From Pyramidobacter piscolens (lineage in GTDB: Bacteria > Synergistota > Synergistia > Synergistales > Dethiosulfovibrionaceae): DNA of 64,000 nt. The notes beneath the pieces were generated by a model. The model searched no databases, had not been told where the DNA came from, and worked only from the letters and a program-made list of their open reading frames with translations. Numbering within the stretch: position 1 is the first letter of the stretch; every line of letters begins with the position of its first letter. Shown here piece after piece: positions 17,948 to 29,049 of this stretch. The stretch is taken from the NCBI GenBank assembly GCA_004558205.1, contig SFDM01000011.1, forward strand, positions 13,971 through 77,970, written 5' to 3'. Made by a program: the position numbers and the translations under genes.

Positions 17948-18113
17948 GACGGGACCTGATGTTATTAGCCTAGCGTTTAAGCGGATAGTTCCGGCTTGCA
18001 GGCAGAAAGGAGGCGTGAAAAGGGAAAAAAGACGCTCGTTTCAAAGTAAAGACAATAGCAAGTTCTATGACGACTTTTTAGGATCACCCATAATCTGTTA
18101 AGGAGGAAAGAAA

Positions 18114-19640
18114 ATGAAGAGAGTTTTCACTGTACTTGTAGCGGTAAGCGTACTTTTCGCTTCGGCAGCCTACGCCGCGGAGGAAACAAAGGACGGCAGA
18201 AAGATTAAAGACGAGATCGTTTTTGCGCAGAGTTCAGATTTGACGACCATGAATCCCGTCATAGGGACTCAAGAAAGGGCCTATTCCCTGACTAACCACA
18301 TTTATGACACACTGTTGGCCTATGACAGCGAAATGAAGATGCATTTCTGCTTGGCTACGAGTTATGAATGGCTGAGTGATCTGAAACTTCAGGTGAACCT
18401 CCGCAAGGGCGTAAAATTTCACAACGGCGATACGCTGACTGCCAAGGACGTGGTTTTCACATTCCAGCAGAGAGGCGCGCGCGGCAGCGCTTTCATAAAT
18501 TACGTGGACATGAAGAATTTTGAAATCGTCGATGATTACACGCTGATCATCAACTTCAAGACGCCTCACCCCTCTTTTATCTACCAACTGACTGACCCCG
18601 CCTTCGGTATCATGCCCAAGGATTATTTCGAATCGAAAGGCGCGGCCTACTTCGCCGCCAACCCCGTAGGCTGCGGTCCCTACAAGATGAAAGAATACGT
18701 GACCGGCGACTACTACACTCTAGAACGTTTTGACGATTACTGGGGCGGCCCGGCCAAAACAAAATACCTGACCATGAAGATCATCCCCGAAGCGGGCCAG
18801 AGAACGATTATGCTCGAAACCGGTGAAATCGACGTGGCCTATGAGATCCCCTATATCGATATCGATAGAATTAAGGAAAACCCTGATCTGCAGTTTTTAT
18901 CGACCCCTTCAATGAAGATCGTCATGTTCTATCTGAACTGTAAGTCCGCGACGCCCATCAACAATAAACTGGTCCGCCAGGCCATTGAGTACGCCATCGA
19001 TAAAGAAGCCGTTGTGAAGGCTCTATGCTATGGATACGGCAAAGTGGCTTACGCGATCGTCCCCGACGTCGTCTTCGAGTACAAACCCGTCAAAGTACCC
19101 CACCTGTATAACCTCGCAAAAGCCAAAGCGCTGATGGCCGAAGCCGGATGCCCCGACGGATTTGAGATGGAGCTCTGGACCAATGCGGTGCAGACAAATA
19201 CCGAACTCTGTCAGATCATTCAGGATCAGCTCGCGGCCATCAACATCAAGGCAAAAGTCCTCGTCCAGGATGCGAACACCATTGATGCGCGTCAGGACGC
19301 GGGAGACGAATTCGGCATGTCGCTGCATTTCTATTCCTGCAACAGCGGTCACGCAGAATACACCTTGTCGAACATTCTGCCCACAGGAATGTTGAGAAAC
19401 GACTCTCGTTTCAGCAACGCCGAGTACGATAAGGCCTATTACGACTGGCTCGTCACCACTGACAGCAAAAAGCGCGACGAGCTGCTGACAAAGATGTACG
19501 AAATCCAGAACGAGGAAACGCCCGTGATCCCCATCTATAATGAGGTTAAAATCCTCGGCGCCGTTAAAAACTTAGTCGGGCTTCAGTTGAGCCGCATCGG
19601 AGCCCACGAGTATCAAAACGCCGTGGTCTACGTGGACTAG
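18114..19640 (+). CDS. dppA: ABC transporter substrate-binding protein, family 5 (DppA/OppA-like)
   Basis: 508 residues with a Sec signal (MKRVFTVLVAVSVLFASAAY, AYAA cleavage) and no lipobox Cys, so periplasmic soluble. Family 5 features: LRKGVKFHNGDTLTAKDVVFTF near residue 95, DKEAVVKALCYGYGKVA and a C-terminal two-lobed fold. RBS AAGGAGG. It comes last in the operon after a 166-bp gap that shows no clear terminator. It supplies peptides to DppBCDF, feeding the two cytoplasmic hydrolases. Confidence 0.93.
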   Translation: MKRVFTVLVAVSVLFASAAYAAEETKDGRKIKDEIVFAQSSDLTTMNPVIGTQERAYSLTNHIYDTLLAYDSEMKMHFCLATSYEWLSDLKLQVNLRKGVKFHNGDTLTAKDVVFTFQQRGARGSAFINYVDMKNFEIVDDYTLIINFKTPHPSFIYQLTDPAFGIMPKDYFESKGAAYFAANPVGCGPYKMKEYVTGDYYTLERFDDYWGGPAKTKYLTMKIIPEAGQRTIMLETGEIDVAYEIPYIDIDRIKENPDLQFLSTPSMKIVMFYLNCKSATPINNKLVRQAIEYAIDKEAVVKALCYGYGKVAYAIVPDVVFEYKPVKVPHLYNLAKAKALMAEAGCPDGFEMELWTNAVQTNTELCQIIQDQLAAINIKAKVLVQDANTIDARQDAGDEFGMSLHFYSCNSGHAEYTLSNILPTGMLRNDSRFSNAEYDKAYYDWLVTTDSKKRDELLTKMYEIQNEETPVIPIYNEVKILGAVKNLVGLQLSRIGAHEYQNAVVYVD

Positions 19641-19680
19641 GGACCCCCAAGAACTCTAAAAAAGAGAAACAGCAAAACAA

Positions 19681-19727
19681 GCGGGAGAGGAAACAATCCG
19701 ACCAGGATTGTTTCCTCTCCCGCTTTA
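19681..19727. terminator. Perfect 19-bp hairpin between convergent dppA and regulator
   Basis: 19681-19699 pairs with 19705-19723 without mismatch (loop GACCA). It ends the dppA transcript and immediately follows the regulator stop on the other strand, so it can serve both. Confidence 0.85.
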
Positions 19728-21056
19728 TCAGGCGTCAATATCCAGTTTGATTAAGCGTCTGGGGCGCCCAGCCCCGGCTAAAGGCTGGCTACCGATGATT
19801 TTTACATACCCTCCGGCTTCAAGTTTCGTGATAATGCGATTCATGTTTGTGACGCTCATACTGCAATAGCGGGCCAGCTCAAAGGGAGTGATCACGTCCA
19901 GATTGTACTGGCGGATCACCCGTTGAAGCGTTTCAAGGGTGTTCATTCCAAGGTTCGTACGGCTGGAGATCTCCTGAAGATTGTTTTTCAGGGATTCGCT
20001 CTCCTCCTTTTCGTTTTGCACGAAAAAGGGCCCCGCGGTTTTTCTGTCTTCATAGGTGATGTAAAAACAGCTGTCGTTTTTGCTGATCGCCATCAGCCGA
20101 GCCTGGTCCGAGTTGCTTTTGGCCTCCCGCTGTGTCCGGCCGAGACCAATGCCTATTGCAGCAGAACGGACGCCTGTCGTCGAGGCCAAACGGTCGATCA
20201 GGGCAAAGTTGGAAAAGGAGCGTGTTTCATTTTCCAGCGCCGACCGAATGGTATAAATATAGGAAAGTCCCTTTTCATGGATTTCCACGGCGCCGTCAAT
20301 TTGCCTGGCAAAAATGTAAATTTTATCCTGCTGGGCATGCTCCCGCAAAAATTGATGATAATCGTCGTTTCGTCCGTCCAGAGAATGCTCCTGATGGAAA
20401 GCAGCCTGTATTGAAATGACAGCGATATGATTTTCATTGCCCATCTGAAGCTGATGACGAAGGCGCAGCTTTTCGAGCTGGTGAAAGATGATTTCCATGG
20501 TGGGACGCACCATCGCGATAGGGTAGCCTCGCTGCGCCACTTGATTGTAAACGCGCTCTATGCTGGAAAGACAGATATCCACAAGACCACTGTCGTAATT
20601 ACGGCAGTGAAACTCGATAATTTGATCCACCACGTCCTTCGCCAGCAGGTTTCTCGTAAAACGGAGAATCTTTAGTTGATCTAACAGGACCTCCACAGAA
20701 TTGTAAAGGTTTTGCCCCAGAAGATTGCCGCTTTCATTCCATAAATCAGAACTGATGCGCTTGATCTCCCGATGAGTGAGCAAGCTCTCGCGAAAAATGG
20801 CCGAAATGAAAGCGCTAGGATTGCGGTATATGTATTCCCAAGGCACCTGCGCCACCGAATCGCGGTTTGCATACGCAAAGGGGAAATACCCTGTAAAAAG
20901 GACCACATCCACGTCCCCTTGACAAGAAGAAACCACCTTCCCCGCGTCTTCGCTCAGGCAGGGGAAAGCAGAACACTCTACAAACAGGGATTCCTGATCA
21001 ATCAGGGAGAGCACATGGTTAATTGTCCCCTCCGACCCTATCAGAGCCACTTTCAT
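19728..21056 (-). CDS. Putative transcriptional regulator: N-terminal sensor, GGDEF-like middle, C-terminal HTH
   Basis: 442 residues from the ATG at 21056 (RBS GGGAGGT). About 1-85 resembles a small-molecule or receiver-like alpha/beta fold (MKVALIGSEGTINHVLSLID). A helical part follows. The stretch SAAIGIGLGRTQREAKSNSDQARLMA (about 320-345) resembles the degenerate GGDEF/GTP-cyclohydrolase-III-like domain seen in CdaR/PucR-type regulators. The last 65 residues hold a helix-turn-helix (ITPFELARYCSMSVTNMNRIITKLEAGGYV). It converges on the peptide operon, which it may control. I do not recognise a named family. Confidence 0.6.
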   Translation of the reverse strand: MKVALIGSEGTINHVLSLIDQESLFVECSAFPCLSEDAGKVVSSCQGDVDVVLFTGYFPFAYANRDSVAQVPWEYIYRNPSAFISAIFRESLLTHREIKRISSDLWNESGNLLGQNLYNSVEVLLDQLKILRFTRNLLAKDVVDQIIEFHCRNYDSGLVDICLSSIERVYNQVAQRGYPIAMVRPTMEIIFHQLEKLRLRHQLQMGNENHIAVISIQAAFHQEHSLDGRNDDYHQFLREHAQQDKIYIFARQIDGAVEIHEKGLSYIYTIRSALENETRSFSNFALIDRLASTTGVRSAAIGIGLGRTQREAKSNSDQARLMAISKNDSCFYITYEDRKTAGPFFVQNEKEESESLKNNLQEISSRTNLGMNTLETLQRVIRQYNLDVITPFELARYCSMSVTNMNRIITKLEAGGYVKIIGSQPLAGAGRPRRLIKLDIDA

Positions 21057-21177
21057 TTTGATACCTCCCGTCAATTTTAGGCTGCATACAAGCTCTCAAG
21101 ACGGCGTCAAAGCGCTCATCGATGTTCTCGATTATAGCAGAAAAAGCCCTACAAACGCAGAGCTTCAAAAGTGGATC

Positions 21178-21256
21178 TGGAGCCGGTGTCCAGATTCGAA
21201 CGGGAGACCTTGCGCATTAGAGACCTTCGGCTTTACCAACCAAGATATGATGCGGC
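21178..21256 (-). pseudogene. Degenerate tRNA relic (Thr-like)
   Basis: On the minus strand the T-arm loop (TTCGAAT), a 3' CCA and four outer acceptor pairs (GCCG/CGGC) survive. The inner acceptor pairs mismatch, and the 5' half of the anticodon stem no longer pairs with the surviving TGCGC, so no anticodon can be assigned. The surviving 3' anticodon part resembles tRNA-Thr. It lies beside an intact tRNA-Arg and is probably a dead tRNA gene. Confidence 0.5.
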
Positions 21257-21322
21257 ATTTTCAAGCTCTAGAAATTCGACACAGAGCATTTTTTTCCATG
21301 AACACCCATAGGACACCCAATC

Positions 21323-21358
21323 AAAAACGCCTTACAGGTAGAAAACCCGCAAGGCGTT
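21323..21358 (-). terminator. Terminator after tRNA-Arg(CCT)
   Basis: On the minus strand AACGCCTT pairs with AAGGCGTT and is followed by TTTTTG, a few bases past the 3' end of the tRNA. Confidence 0.75.
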
Positions 21359-21366
21359 GAAATTAC

Positions 21367-21443
21367 TGGCGTCCTCGGCGCGATTCGAACGCGCGACCTT
21401 CCGCTTAGGAGGCGGATACTCTATCCAGCTGAGCTACGAAGAC
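21367..21443 (-). tRNA. tRNA-Arg (anticodon CCT)
   Basis: 77 nt with encoded CCA. The acceptor GTCTTCG pairs with CGAGGAC (one G-U pair), the anticodon stem ATCCGC/GCGG encloses loop CTCCTAA, and the T-loop TTCGAAT is standard. It reads AGG codons. Confidence 0.95.
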
Positions 21444-21613
21444 ATTTTCAGTTTTACTCTCTTGAGATCCTTTTCATCATCTCGGGAGTTCCGCTTTTCC
21501 TAAGCAGGCAATTCTGAAAGGAACGTTTTACGCCTCCCCCTCAAAAAGTATCGCAGGGGAAACGACGCTCTATCACTTGCGTCAGGAACCGCGAACGGAA
21601 GAATCATAGCACA

Positions 21614-22537
21614 TCAGGGCCTTTGTGGCAACTGATGAAAGGGCATTAAATGCTCAACAGAATGCTGAAATATTTCCTCCGTACGGGAGCAGTCGACACG
21701 AAGCTGTTCGATCAGCTCATCCCGGCCGCTGTACCGCGTGATCGGGCGAAGCTTATCGAGAAAGGCCAGCGTGAGGCGCTCTCCGTACAAGTTTCCCTGA
21801 AAACCGATCAGGTGAGACTCAATGCGGAGGTTCCCGTTGACGTTAAATGTGGGATTCCGTCCAACAGACACGGCGGCGGGCCACCACCGGCCGCCTTGCC
21901 AGGCCGCCCCCGCGTAGACGCCTTCCATGGGGATCAGCTTCATGTCACCGGGCAGGATATTAGCCGTTGGATAACCGAGGTCACGGCCGCGCTGCTCCCC
22001 CGTCACGACCTGAGAAATGATGAAAAAAGGGTATCCCAGCAGAGTGTTGGCGCGGGTGACGTCGCCGCCCTGGATCAGCTCGCGGATTCTGGAACTGCTG
22101 ATAGTGCTCCCATCCTGCATAATCTGCTGAGGCACCAGCCTCAGCTGCCAGCCGTGGGACGAGCAGTAGCGAAGCAGAAAGTCGCTGTCGCCCGAACGGT
22201 TTTTCCCAAAATGAAATGCCTGGCCCACCACGATGCCGCTGATGCCCAGACGCTGGTCCAAAGCGTCGAGAAAAACGCCGGGCTCCGTAGAGGCCAGCTG
22301 CGGCGTGAAGGGGATCTCCAACGGATCGGGGATTGAAAAGACCTGTCTGATTCGCTCCTTTTCCTCTTCGCTGAAAAGCCGGGCCTTCAGGCCGTTCCCA
22401 AGCACAAAGCGGGGATGGGGCGCAAAGGTCACCACCGTCCACGCCGACTTCTGCGCGCGCGCCAGCTCCCGAGCCGTGTTGAAGAGGCAAAAATGCCCGC
22501 GGTGATAGCCGTCAAAAGCGCCAATACATACAATCAA
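21614..22537 (-). CDS. ribF: Bifunctional riboflavin kinase / FAD synthetase
   Basis: 307 residues. The nucleotidyltransferase domain starts at once with IVCIGAFDGYHRGH (HxGH-like), followed by TFAPHPRFVLG. The riboflavin kinase domain has the GDLGYPTANI-type motif (here RDLGYPTANILPGD) and NPTFNVNGNLRIESHL. I place the start at TTG 22537, overlapping the truB stop (TTGA) nine nt after GGAGGT, rather than at the ATG at 22585, which would lie inside truB. Makes FMN and FAD in the cytoplasm. Confidence 0.92.
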   Translation of the reverse strand: MIVCIGAFDGYHRGHFCLFNTARELARAQKSAWTVVTFAPHPRFVLGNGLKARLFSEEEKERIRQVFSIPDPLEIPFTPQLASTEPGVFLDALDQRLGISGIVVGQAFHFGKNRSGDSDFLLRYCSSHGWQLRLVPQQIMQDGSTISSSRIRELIQGGDVTRANTLLGYPFFIISQVVTGEQRGRDLGYPTANILPGDMKLIPMEGVYAGAAWQGGRWWPAAVSVGRNPTFNVNGNLRIESHLIGFQGNLYGERLTLAFLDKLRPITRYSGRDELIEQLRVDCSRTEEIFQHSVEHLMPFHQLPQRP

Positions 22538-23460
22538 TCTATACGCACCTCCAGAGGGATGTTCGCCTGTGGATAGACAATGCATTTTTGACCTTCGTTT
22601 CTCAAAGCTCCCACACAAAGATTCTTTTTGCCCAGGACGATGACCCCTTGTTCCACAGGAACCACGCCTGCGTTTCTGAATTTCAGATAGCTCAGGTAAA
22701 CGCCCAAGCCGTTGATGAGCCGCTGTTCGCAGAAATCGTTGGCGGTGTAGCAGCAATAGTGTTCCGCAAGCGTGGAAACGGGCCGGATGTGAGGTGCAAG
22801 GCCGTCGGCGCTCAGAGGCTCCTGAGGGTTAAAGGGCAGGGCGCCGGCACAGTCGTAATTTCCCACGCTCAAACGCCGCAGCGCGGCGAGATGGGCCCCT
22901 ATCCCCAAGACCCGTCCGAGGTCTCGGGCAAGGCTTCTCACGTAGGTTCCCTTATGGCACCGGACCAAGAGCCGGCACTGCCCAACACCGGTCCGTCCCT
23001 GATAATCAATGGAGGTGATGTTCACCGGACGCGGGCTGATCTGCGGTTCTTCGCCGGAGCGCGCTATCTTATGGGCCCGTTTTCCATTGACAAAAACCGC
23101 TGAAATCCGTGGAGGTCTTTGAAGTCGGACGCCTAGAAAACCCGGAAGGGCATGAAGCAGGCTCTTTTCGTCATAGTCCGCCGCCCGCGTCTTGGAAAGG
23201 GGTTCGCCGGTCCCGTCGTCAGTGGAAGTTTCCCAGCCGAACTGCACTGTCGCCAGGTAACTCTTTGGAAGGTTCATCACGGCGTCGCAAAGGCGAGTGG
23301 CGTATCCGGCTAAAAGAACCAGCACGCCGCTAGCCGACGAATCGAGGGTTCCCGCGTGTCCAAGCTTGTGCTTCCGTCCCAGGATCTTTGACACGGAACT
23401 TACGCAGGCCCTGCTCAGAGCCCCGTCGATCTTGTCGAGGACGATCAGCCCGTTATACAC
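22534..23460 (-). CDS. truB: tRNA pseudouridine(55) synthase
   Basis: 308 residues from GTG 23460 (AAAGGAG RBS, seven nt). The start overlaps the nrnA stop by eight nt. GLIVLDKIDGALS and the catalytic-Asp motif GHAGTLDSSASGVL are near the N-terminus; YLATVQFGWETSTDDGTGE and RCHKGTYVRSLARDLG follow. It isomerises U55 in the tRNA T-loop. Usual neighbour of ribF, rbfA and infB. Confidence 0.95.
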   Translation of the reverse strand: MYNGLIVLDKIDGALSRACVSSVSKILGRKHKLGHAGTLDSSASGVLVLLAGYATRLCDAVMNLPKSYLATVQFGWETSTDDGTGEPLSKTRAADYDEKSLLHALPGFLGVRLQRPPRISAVFVNGKRAHKIARSGEEPQISPRPVNITSIDYQGRTGVGQCRLLVRCHKGTYVRSLARDLGRVLGIGAHLAALRRLSVGNYDCAGALPFNPQEPLSADGLAPHIRPVSTLAEHYCCYTANDFCEQRLINGLGVYLSYLKFRNAGVVPVEQGVIVLGKKNLCVGALRNEGQKCIVYPQANIPLEVRID

Positions 23461-24385
23461 GCTGAAGCTCCTTTTCCAAAAGCGCCAACCCTTCCTGCAA
23501 GGGAAGGGGGATTTTGCAGCCAGCCGCGTACTTGTGCCCACCGCCGCCCCACTTAGAGGCAAAAAGCTGAGCGGAGCATTCGCCGCGGGAACGGATGCTG
23601 CACCGCAGCTGATCGGAAAACTCGCTCACAAGCACAGCGACCTGAGTGCCCGCCACATGGGTCAGCATGTTCACCAACGCCTCTGAATCGCCCTCGGTAG
23701 CCCCAGTCTCCCTGAAATCCTGCCGGGAAATCCAGGAGAGCACGGCGCGGCCGTTGATCTGCTTTGCACGGCTCAGGCAGAGCCCCCAGAGATGCAGCTT
23801 CTCCAGACTGTCGTTAAAGTGAAGCAGCTCGTCAATTTTCACCGTGGAAACGCCGATTTGAAGAAGTTCAGAAGCGATCCTCAGCGTATCGGCGCTTGTA
23901 TTGGAGAATTTAAAGTCGCCTGTGTCGGTGGAAATCGACACATAGAGGGCCTCGGCCATCGGGACGTCCCAGGAACACCCAAGCTCCTGAATCAGTGCGA
24001 AGACCATCTCCCCCACCGAGGAAAACTGAGGGCTGATCCAGTTCAGCTCGCCAAATCCTGCATTGTCCAGATGATGGTCAATGCAAATCTGCACCGGAGC
24101 GCCTTCCGCTGTGCGTTCCGGCGTGCTGATATCCAGGGCGACGACGCAGCAGCCATCCCTGGGCAGTGAACTGTACTGGCGATATTCTTCAATCCAAGGC
24201 AAAAAATGATAGCCTCCGGGCACTGGATCGGGACCACCCCATTCCACTTTTTTACCAAGCTTTTTTCCCGCGGAAACCAGGGCACTGGCAGAGCCTAATG
24301 TGTCGCCGTCGGGTTTGACATGGCAAAGGACACGCCAACAGGGTTCCGCCTTCAGGCGTTCAACGATCTTCTCCGGCGCCGTCAT
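23453..24385 (-). CDS. nrnA: DHH-family phosphoesterase, NrnA-like (oligoribonuclease / pAp phosphatase)
   Basis: 310 residues from ATG 24385 with a GGAGGAGGG RBS. DHH motifs: HVKPDGDTLGSASAL (I), VALDIST (II), ICIDHHLDNAGFG (III, the DHH triad) and the DHHA1 motif WGGGGHKYAAGCKI near the C-terminus. Members degrade 2-5 nt RNAs and pAp with Mn2+. It overlaps rbfA by 26 nt, as in the Gram-positive rbfA-nrnA-truB-ribF order. Confidence 0.92.
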   Translation of the reverse strand: MTAPEKIVERLKAEPCWRVLCHVKPDGDTLGSASALVSAGKKLGKKVEWGGPDPVPGGYHFLPWIEEYRQYSSLPRDGCCVVALDISTPERTAEGAPVQICIDHHLDNAGFGELNWISPQFSSVGEMVFALIQELGCSWDVPMAEALYVSISTDTGDFKFSNTSADTLRIASELLQIGVSTVKIDELLHFNDSLEKLHLWGLCLSRAKQINGRAVLSWISRQDFRETGATEGDSEALVNMLTHVAGTQVAVLVSEFSDQLRCSIRSRGECSAQLFASKWGGGGHKYAAGCKIPLPLQEGLALLEKELQRV

Positions 24386-24776
24386 GCCCACCCTCCTCCG
24401 CATCGTCCCCGTTCTCTTCAGGTTCCTCCGGCGGCAAGGCCGCGGCGATTTTATCGAGAACGTGGTCCATCTCGCGCGCAAGGATCTCGCTGTCGTCAAA
24501 GATAAATCTCAGTTCAGGAACCGTCCTGAACGTGAGGACCCGCCCCAGCGAAGTTCTGACAAAACTGGCCACCTTTTCGAGAAGCTTGGCCACTCCCGCC
24601 CTTCCGCTTTCTTTCAAAGTCGTGTAATAGACCCTGGCGTACTTCAGGTCTTTTGAGCAGTCTACGGACGTGATGATCACTTCGCTCAGTTTTTCATCCT
24701 TGACGGAATGCGCTAAAATAAGCGAAATTTCACGCTGCAGCTGGCTGTTGATTCTTCCCATTCTATAACCTGGCAT
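24360..24776 (-). CDS. rbfA: Ribosome-binding factor A
   Basis: 138 residues (RBS AGGAG, nine nt). The KH-like fold shows RINSQLQREISLILAHSVKDEKLSEVIITSVDCSKDLKYARVY and LRFIFDDSEI. An acidic tail of about 25 residues (PPEEPEENGDDAEE) extends beyond the core. It matures the 30S subunit by binding 16S rRNA. Confidence 0.93.
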   Translation of the reverse strand: MPGYRMGRINSQLQREISLILAHSVKDEKLSEVIITSVDCSKDLKYARVYYTTLKESGRAGVAKLLEKVASFVRTSLGRVLTFRTVPELRFIFDDSEILAREMDHVLDKIAAALPPEEPEENGDDAEEGGHDGAGEDR

Positions 24777-24804
24777 TGGATTTTCTCCTCTCCTTTAAAC
24801 AGCG

Positions 24805-24853
24805 AAAGCCCCTCCGATCCCCTCGGCAACGAGGATAAGGAGGGGCTTTTTTT
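24805..24853. terminator. Hairpin between infB and rbfA
   Basis: AAAGCCCCTCC (24805-24815) pairs with GGAGGGGCTTT (24839-24849); an inner CCTCG-GCAA-CGAGG stem continues it. The T-run is on the plus strand; on minus, the direction of the operon, only CTTTCG follows. It may be a partial terminator or processing site. Confidence 0.55.
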
Positions 24854-24858
24854 CGCCG

Positions 24859-26824
<1,966 letters not shown>

Positions 26825-26832
<8 letters not shown>

Positions 26833-27430
26833 GGGCATTTCCTCCTTCCGGAAGCAGTTCAACCAACTTCCTGGCAAAGCCGCTCTGCGCCGGAAGAGCT
26901 ACGATCTGAGCCTGTCGAAGTCCCAGGAGCTGTCCGAGTTCCAAACGGCTTAAATCCGCCAAAATGTGCACCGGCACGCCTTTGGCATCTACATTCCTTT
27001 TCAGCGTTTCTGAATAATCATTGGACATCAGCACCAGGCAATCCCGTCGGGAGGCAAGGCATTCAAGGACGCGATCCTGCCCCACGATGAGTTCACCGGC
27101 TTTTCTGGCCAACCCCAAGGCTGATCTCAGTTCGTCGTTTCCGACATCCGATTCGACCTCGGGCATTTCAGTCAGCTGAACGCGCTCTCTCAACAGGTTC
27201 TGTACCTCCGTGGGAATGGCGCACTTCAATGATTTTTCAAGCAGCTTTTTCTTCAAAGCCAAAGCAACGCATTGGCTTTCAGGACACAAGTAGGCACCTC
27301 TGCCTGACTCATGGCCCTGGGAGTCGACCACCACCTGTCCGTCAGGCTTACGCACGACACGAAGCATTTCACGCGGCGGCCGTTCTCTTTTGCAGGCGAT
27401 ACAGCTTCGTGGATTAACGGAGCGCCTCAA
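26825..27430 (-). CDS. Fused YlxR (DUF448) and L7Ae-like (YlxQ) RNA-binding protein
   Basis: 201 residues from TTG 27430, overlapping the nusA stop (TTGA). Residues 1-85 are YlxR: RSCIACKRERPPREMLRVVR and GRGAYLCPESQC. Residues about 98-195 are L7Ae/L30e-like: ELRSALGLARKAGELIVGQDRVLE, CLVLMSNDYSETLKRNV, GLRQAQIVALPAQSGFARKL. In most bacteria these are two adjacent small genes between nusA and infB; here they are one chain. YlxR homologues bind RNA or RNase P, YlxQ homologues bind K-turns. Confidence 0.88.
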
Positions 27431-28530
27431 GCGTTCTCACCTTTTTTTTCAAAAAGATCGTTCAAGCTCGGAGTTTCAACCGCAGCCTGAGTGGTATTGA
27501 TATCCACCTTCCATCCCGTCAAGCGCGCCGCGAGGCGCACGTTCTGCCCCGCTTTACCGATCGCTAGAGACAGCTGATCTGCCGGCGCGTACACCTTCGC
27601 CGTACGTTCCTGATCGGGAACGACCTCAATGGCCGTGGTTTTTGCGGGAGACAGGGCGTTTTGGATAAACACCAGGGGATCTTCGCTCCAGATGATGATG
27701 TCGATTTTTTCCTCGCAAAGGTCGCTGCTGATATTTTTGATACGGGTGCCGCTGTTGCCGACGCAGGCTCCCACAGGATCGACGGCGGGATCGTTTGAAG
27801 CCACGGCCACCTTGGCACGGGCTCCGGCTTCGCGGACGATCGCCTTGATCTCCACGACGCCTTCGCGAATCTCGGGGATTTCAAGCTCCATGAGCTTTCT
27901 CAGAAGGCCGGGATGGGTGCGCGACACCACGATCTTCGGACCGCGGGTAGTCTGGCGGACGTCCAGAAGGAAAAATTTCTTTCGGTCGCCGGGCTTATAG
28001 ACCTCGTCGGCAATTCGCTCTTCCTTGGGGAGCACGGCTTCACTGCGCTCGCTGATGCGCACCAGCACCTGGTCGTTTTCGGATTTGAAGATCGTTCCCG
28101 TAATAAGGTCGCCGATTTTGTCGTTGAACTCATTATAGACGATTTCCCTTTCGGCGTCTTTCAGGCGCTGAATGATCACCTGGCGCGCCGTCTGCGCCGC
28201 GATGCGGCCAAACCTCTCGGGATGTTCTTTCACAAGCACTTTGACGGTGTCGTTAACCTCCACGTCATCATACCCGAGAGCCCGCGCGTCGTCCAGGCTT
28301 ATTTCGCTTTCCGTGGCCCGCGGCGCTTCCACAACCCTTTTGAGATCATAGATCGTCACCGCGCCGGTATGACGGTCTATGGTCACTTCCGGCTCCAGCT
28401 TGCCTTCTTTGAATTTTCTGTAGGCGGACGCCAAAGCGGCCTCAACGCTGGAGATGATCACGTCCTCGGAGAGCTTTCTCTCTTCCACAACCAGCTTCAG
28501 CGCGCTCAAAAAATTTGCCCCAAGTTCCAT
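27427..28530 (-). CDS. nusA: Transcription termination/antitermination factor NusA
   Basis: 367 residues: N-terminal RNAP-binding domain (1-125), S1 domain (GDLITGTIFKSENDQVLVRI), two KH domains (ASNDPAVDPVGACVGNSGTRIKNI; QLSLAIGKAGQNVRLAARLTGWKV). It lacks the C-terminal acidic repeats of the E. coli protein, as in Bacillus. It sits in the standard rimP-nusA-ylxR-infB order. The leader upstream of rimP has a terminator on which NusA could act. Confidence 0.97.
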   Translation of the reverse strand: MELGANFLSALKLVVEERKLSEDVIISSVEAALASAYRKFKEGKLEPEVTIDRHTGAVTIYDLKRVVEAPRATESEISLDDARALGYDDVEVNDTVKVLVKEHPERFGRIAAQTARQVIIQRLKDAEREIVYNEFNDKIGDLITGTIFKSENDQVLVRISERSEAVLPKEERIADEVYKPGDRKKFFLLDVRQTTRGPKIVVSRTHPGLLRKLMELEIPEIREGVVEIKAIVREAGARAKVAVASNDPAVDPVGACVGNSGTRIKNISSDLCEEKIDIIIWSEDPLVFIQNALSPAKTTAIEVVPDQERTAKVYAPADQLSLAIGKAGQNVRLAARLTGWKVDINTTQAAVETPSLNDLFEKKGENA

Positions 28531-28532
28531 TT

Positions 28533-29030
28533 TTAGGCTTTTCCTCCCTTTTTCTTAAAGGTCTTTTTCTGTCCTTTATTTTCAACGTAGACCAGGTGAG
28601 CTGACGCTATTTTCTCAAAAGGAAGATCAAAGGGCTCGCCGTCAACGTCAAAGAGAACCATATCGTCTTTCACGCCGTCAATAACGCCGCTGAAGCGCCT
28701 TCTGCCGTCATGCATTTCCATAAGTTTGACGCTGACCGTTTTCCCCGCAAACTTCGAATAATCTTCGAAGTTAAACAGGGGACGCTCAATGCCGGGCGAG
28801 CTCACTTCCAGGAGGTAGTTATCCTCGAAGGATTCGCTCTCCTGATCAAGATAAGCGTCCACCTCCCGCGAGACCGCTTCGCAGTCGTCCACCAGGATGC
28901 CGCCCTGCTTGTCCACATAAAGCCGGAGCGTGGTAACCCCCGCTTCCTTTAAACGCTCCACGCCGACAAATTCATACCCTAGCCTGTCAACAATCACCTT
29001 GAGACCAACAGAAAGTTTGCTTTTATCCAC
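28533..29030 (-). CDS. rimP: Ribosome maturation factor RimP
   Basis: 165 residues from GTG 29030 (weak RBS GAGG, 11 nt). RimP N-domain VDRLGYEFVGVERLKEAGVTTLRLYVDKQGG, then VSREVDAYLDQE and LEVSSPGIERPLFNFEDYSKFAGK, and an SH3-like C-domain. A Lys-rich tail ends the protein. First gene of the nusA operon; helps assemble the 30S. Confidence 0.94.
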   Translation of the reverse strand: MDKSKLSVGLKVIVDRLGYEFVGVERLKEAGVTTLRLYVDKQGGILVDDCEAVSREVDAYLDQESESFEDNYLLEVSSPGIERPLFNFEDYSKFAGKTVSVKLMEMHDGRRRFSGVIDGVKDDMVLFDVDGEPFDLPFEKIASAHLVYVENKGQKKTFKKKGGKA

Positions 29031-29049
29031 TACTTATCACGCCTCGCTA

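Noticed and set aside
17919..18101. 60-codon frame between dppF and dppA
   Set aside because: Starts inside dppF out of frame, no RBS; the peptide has no recognisable features.
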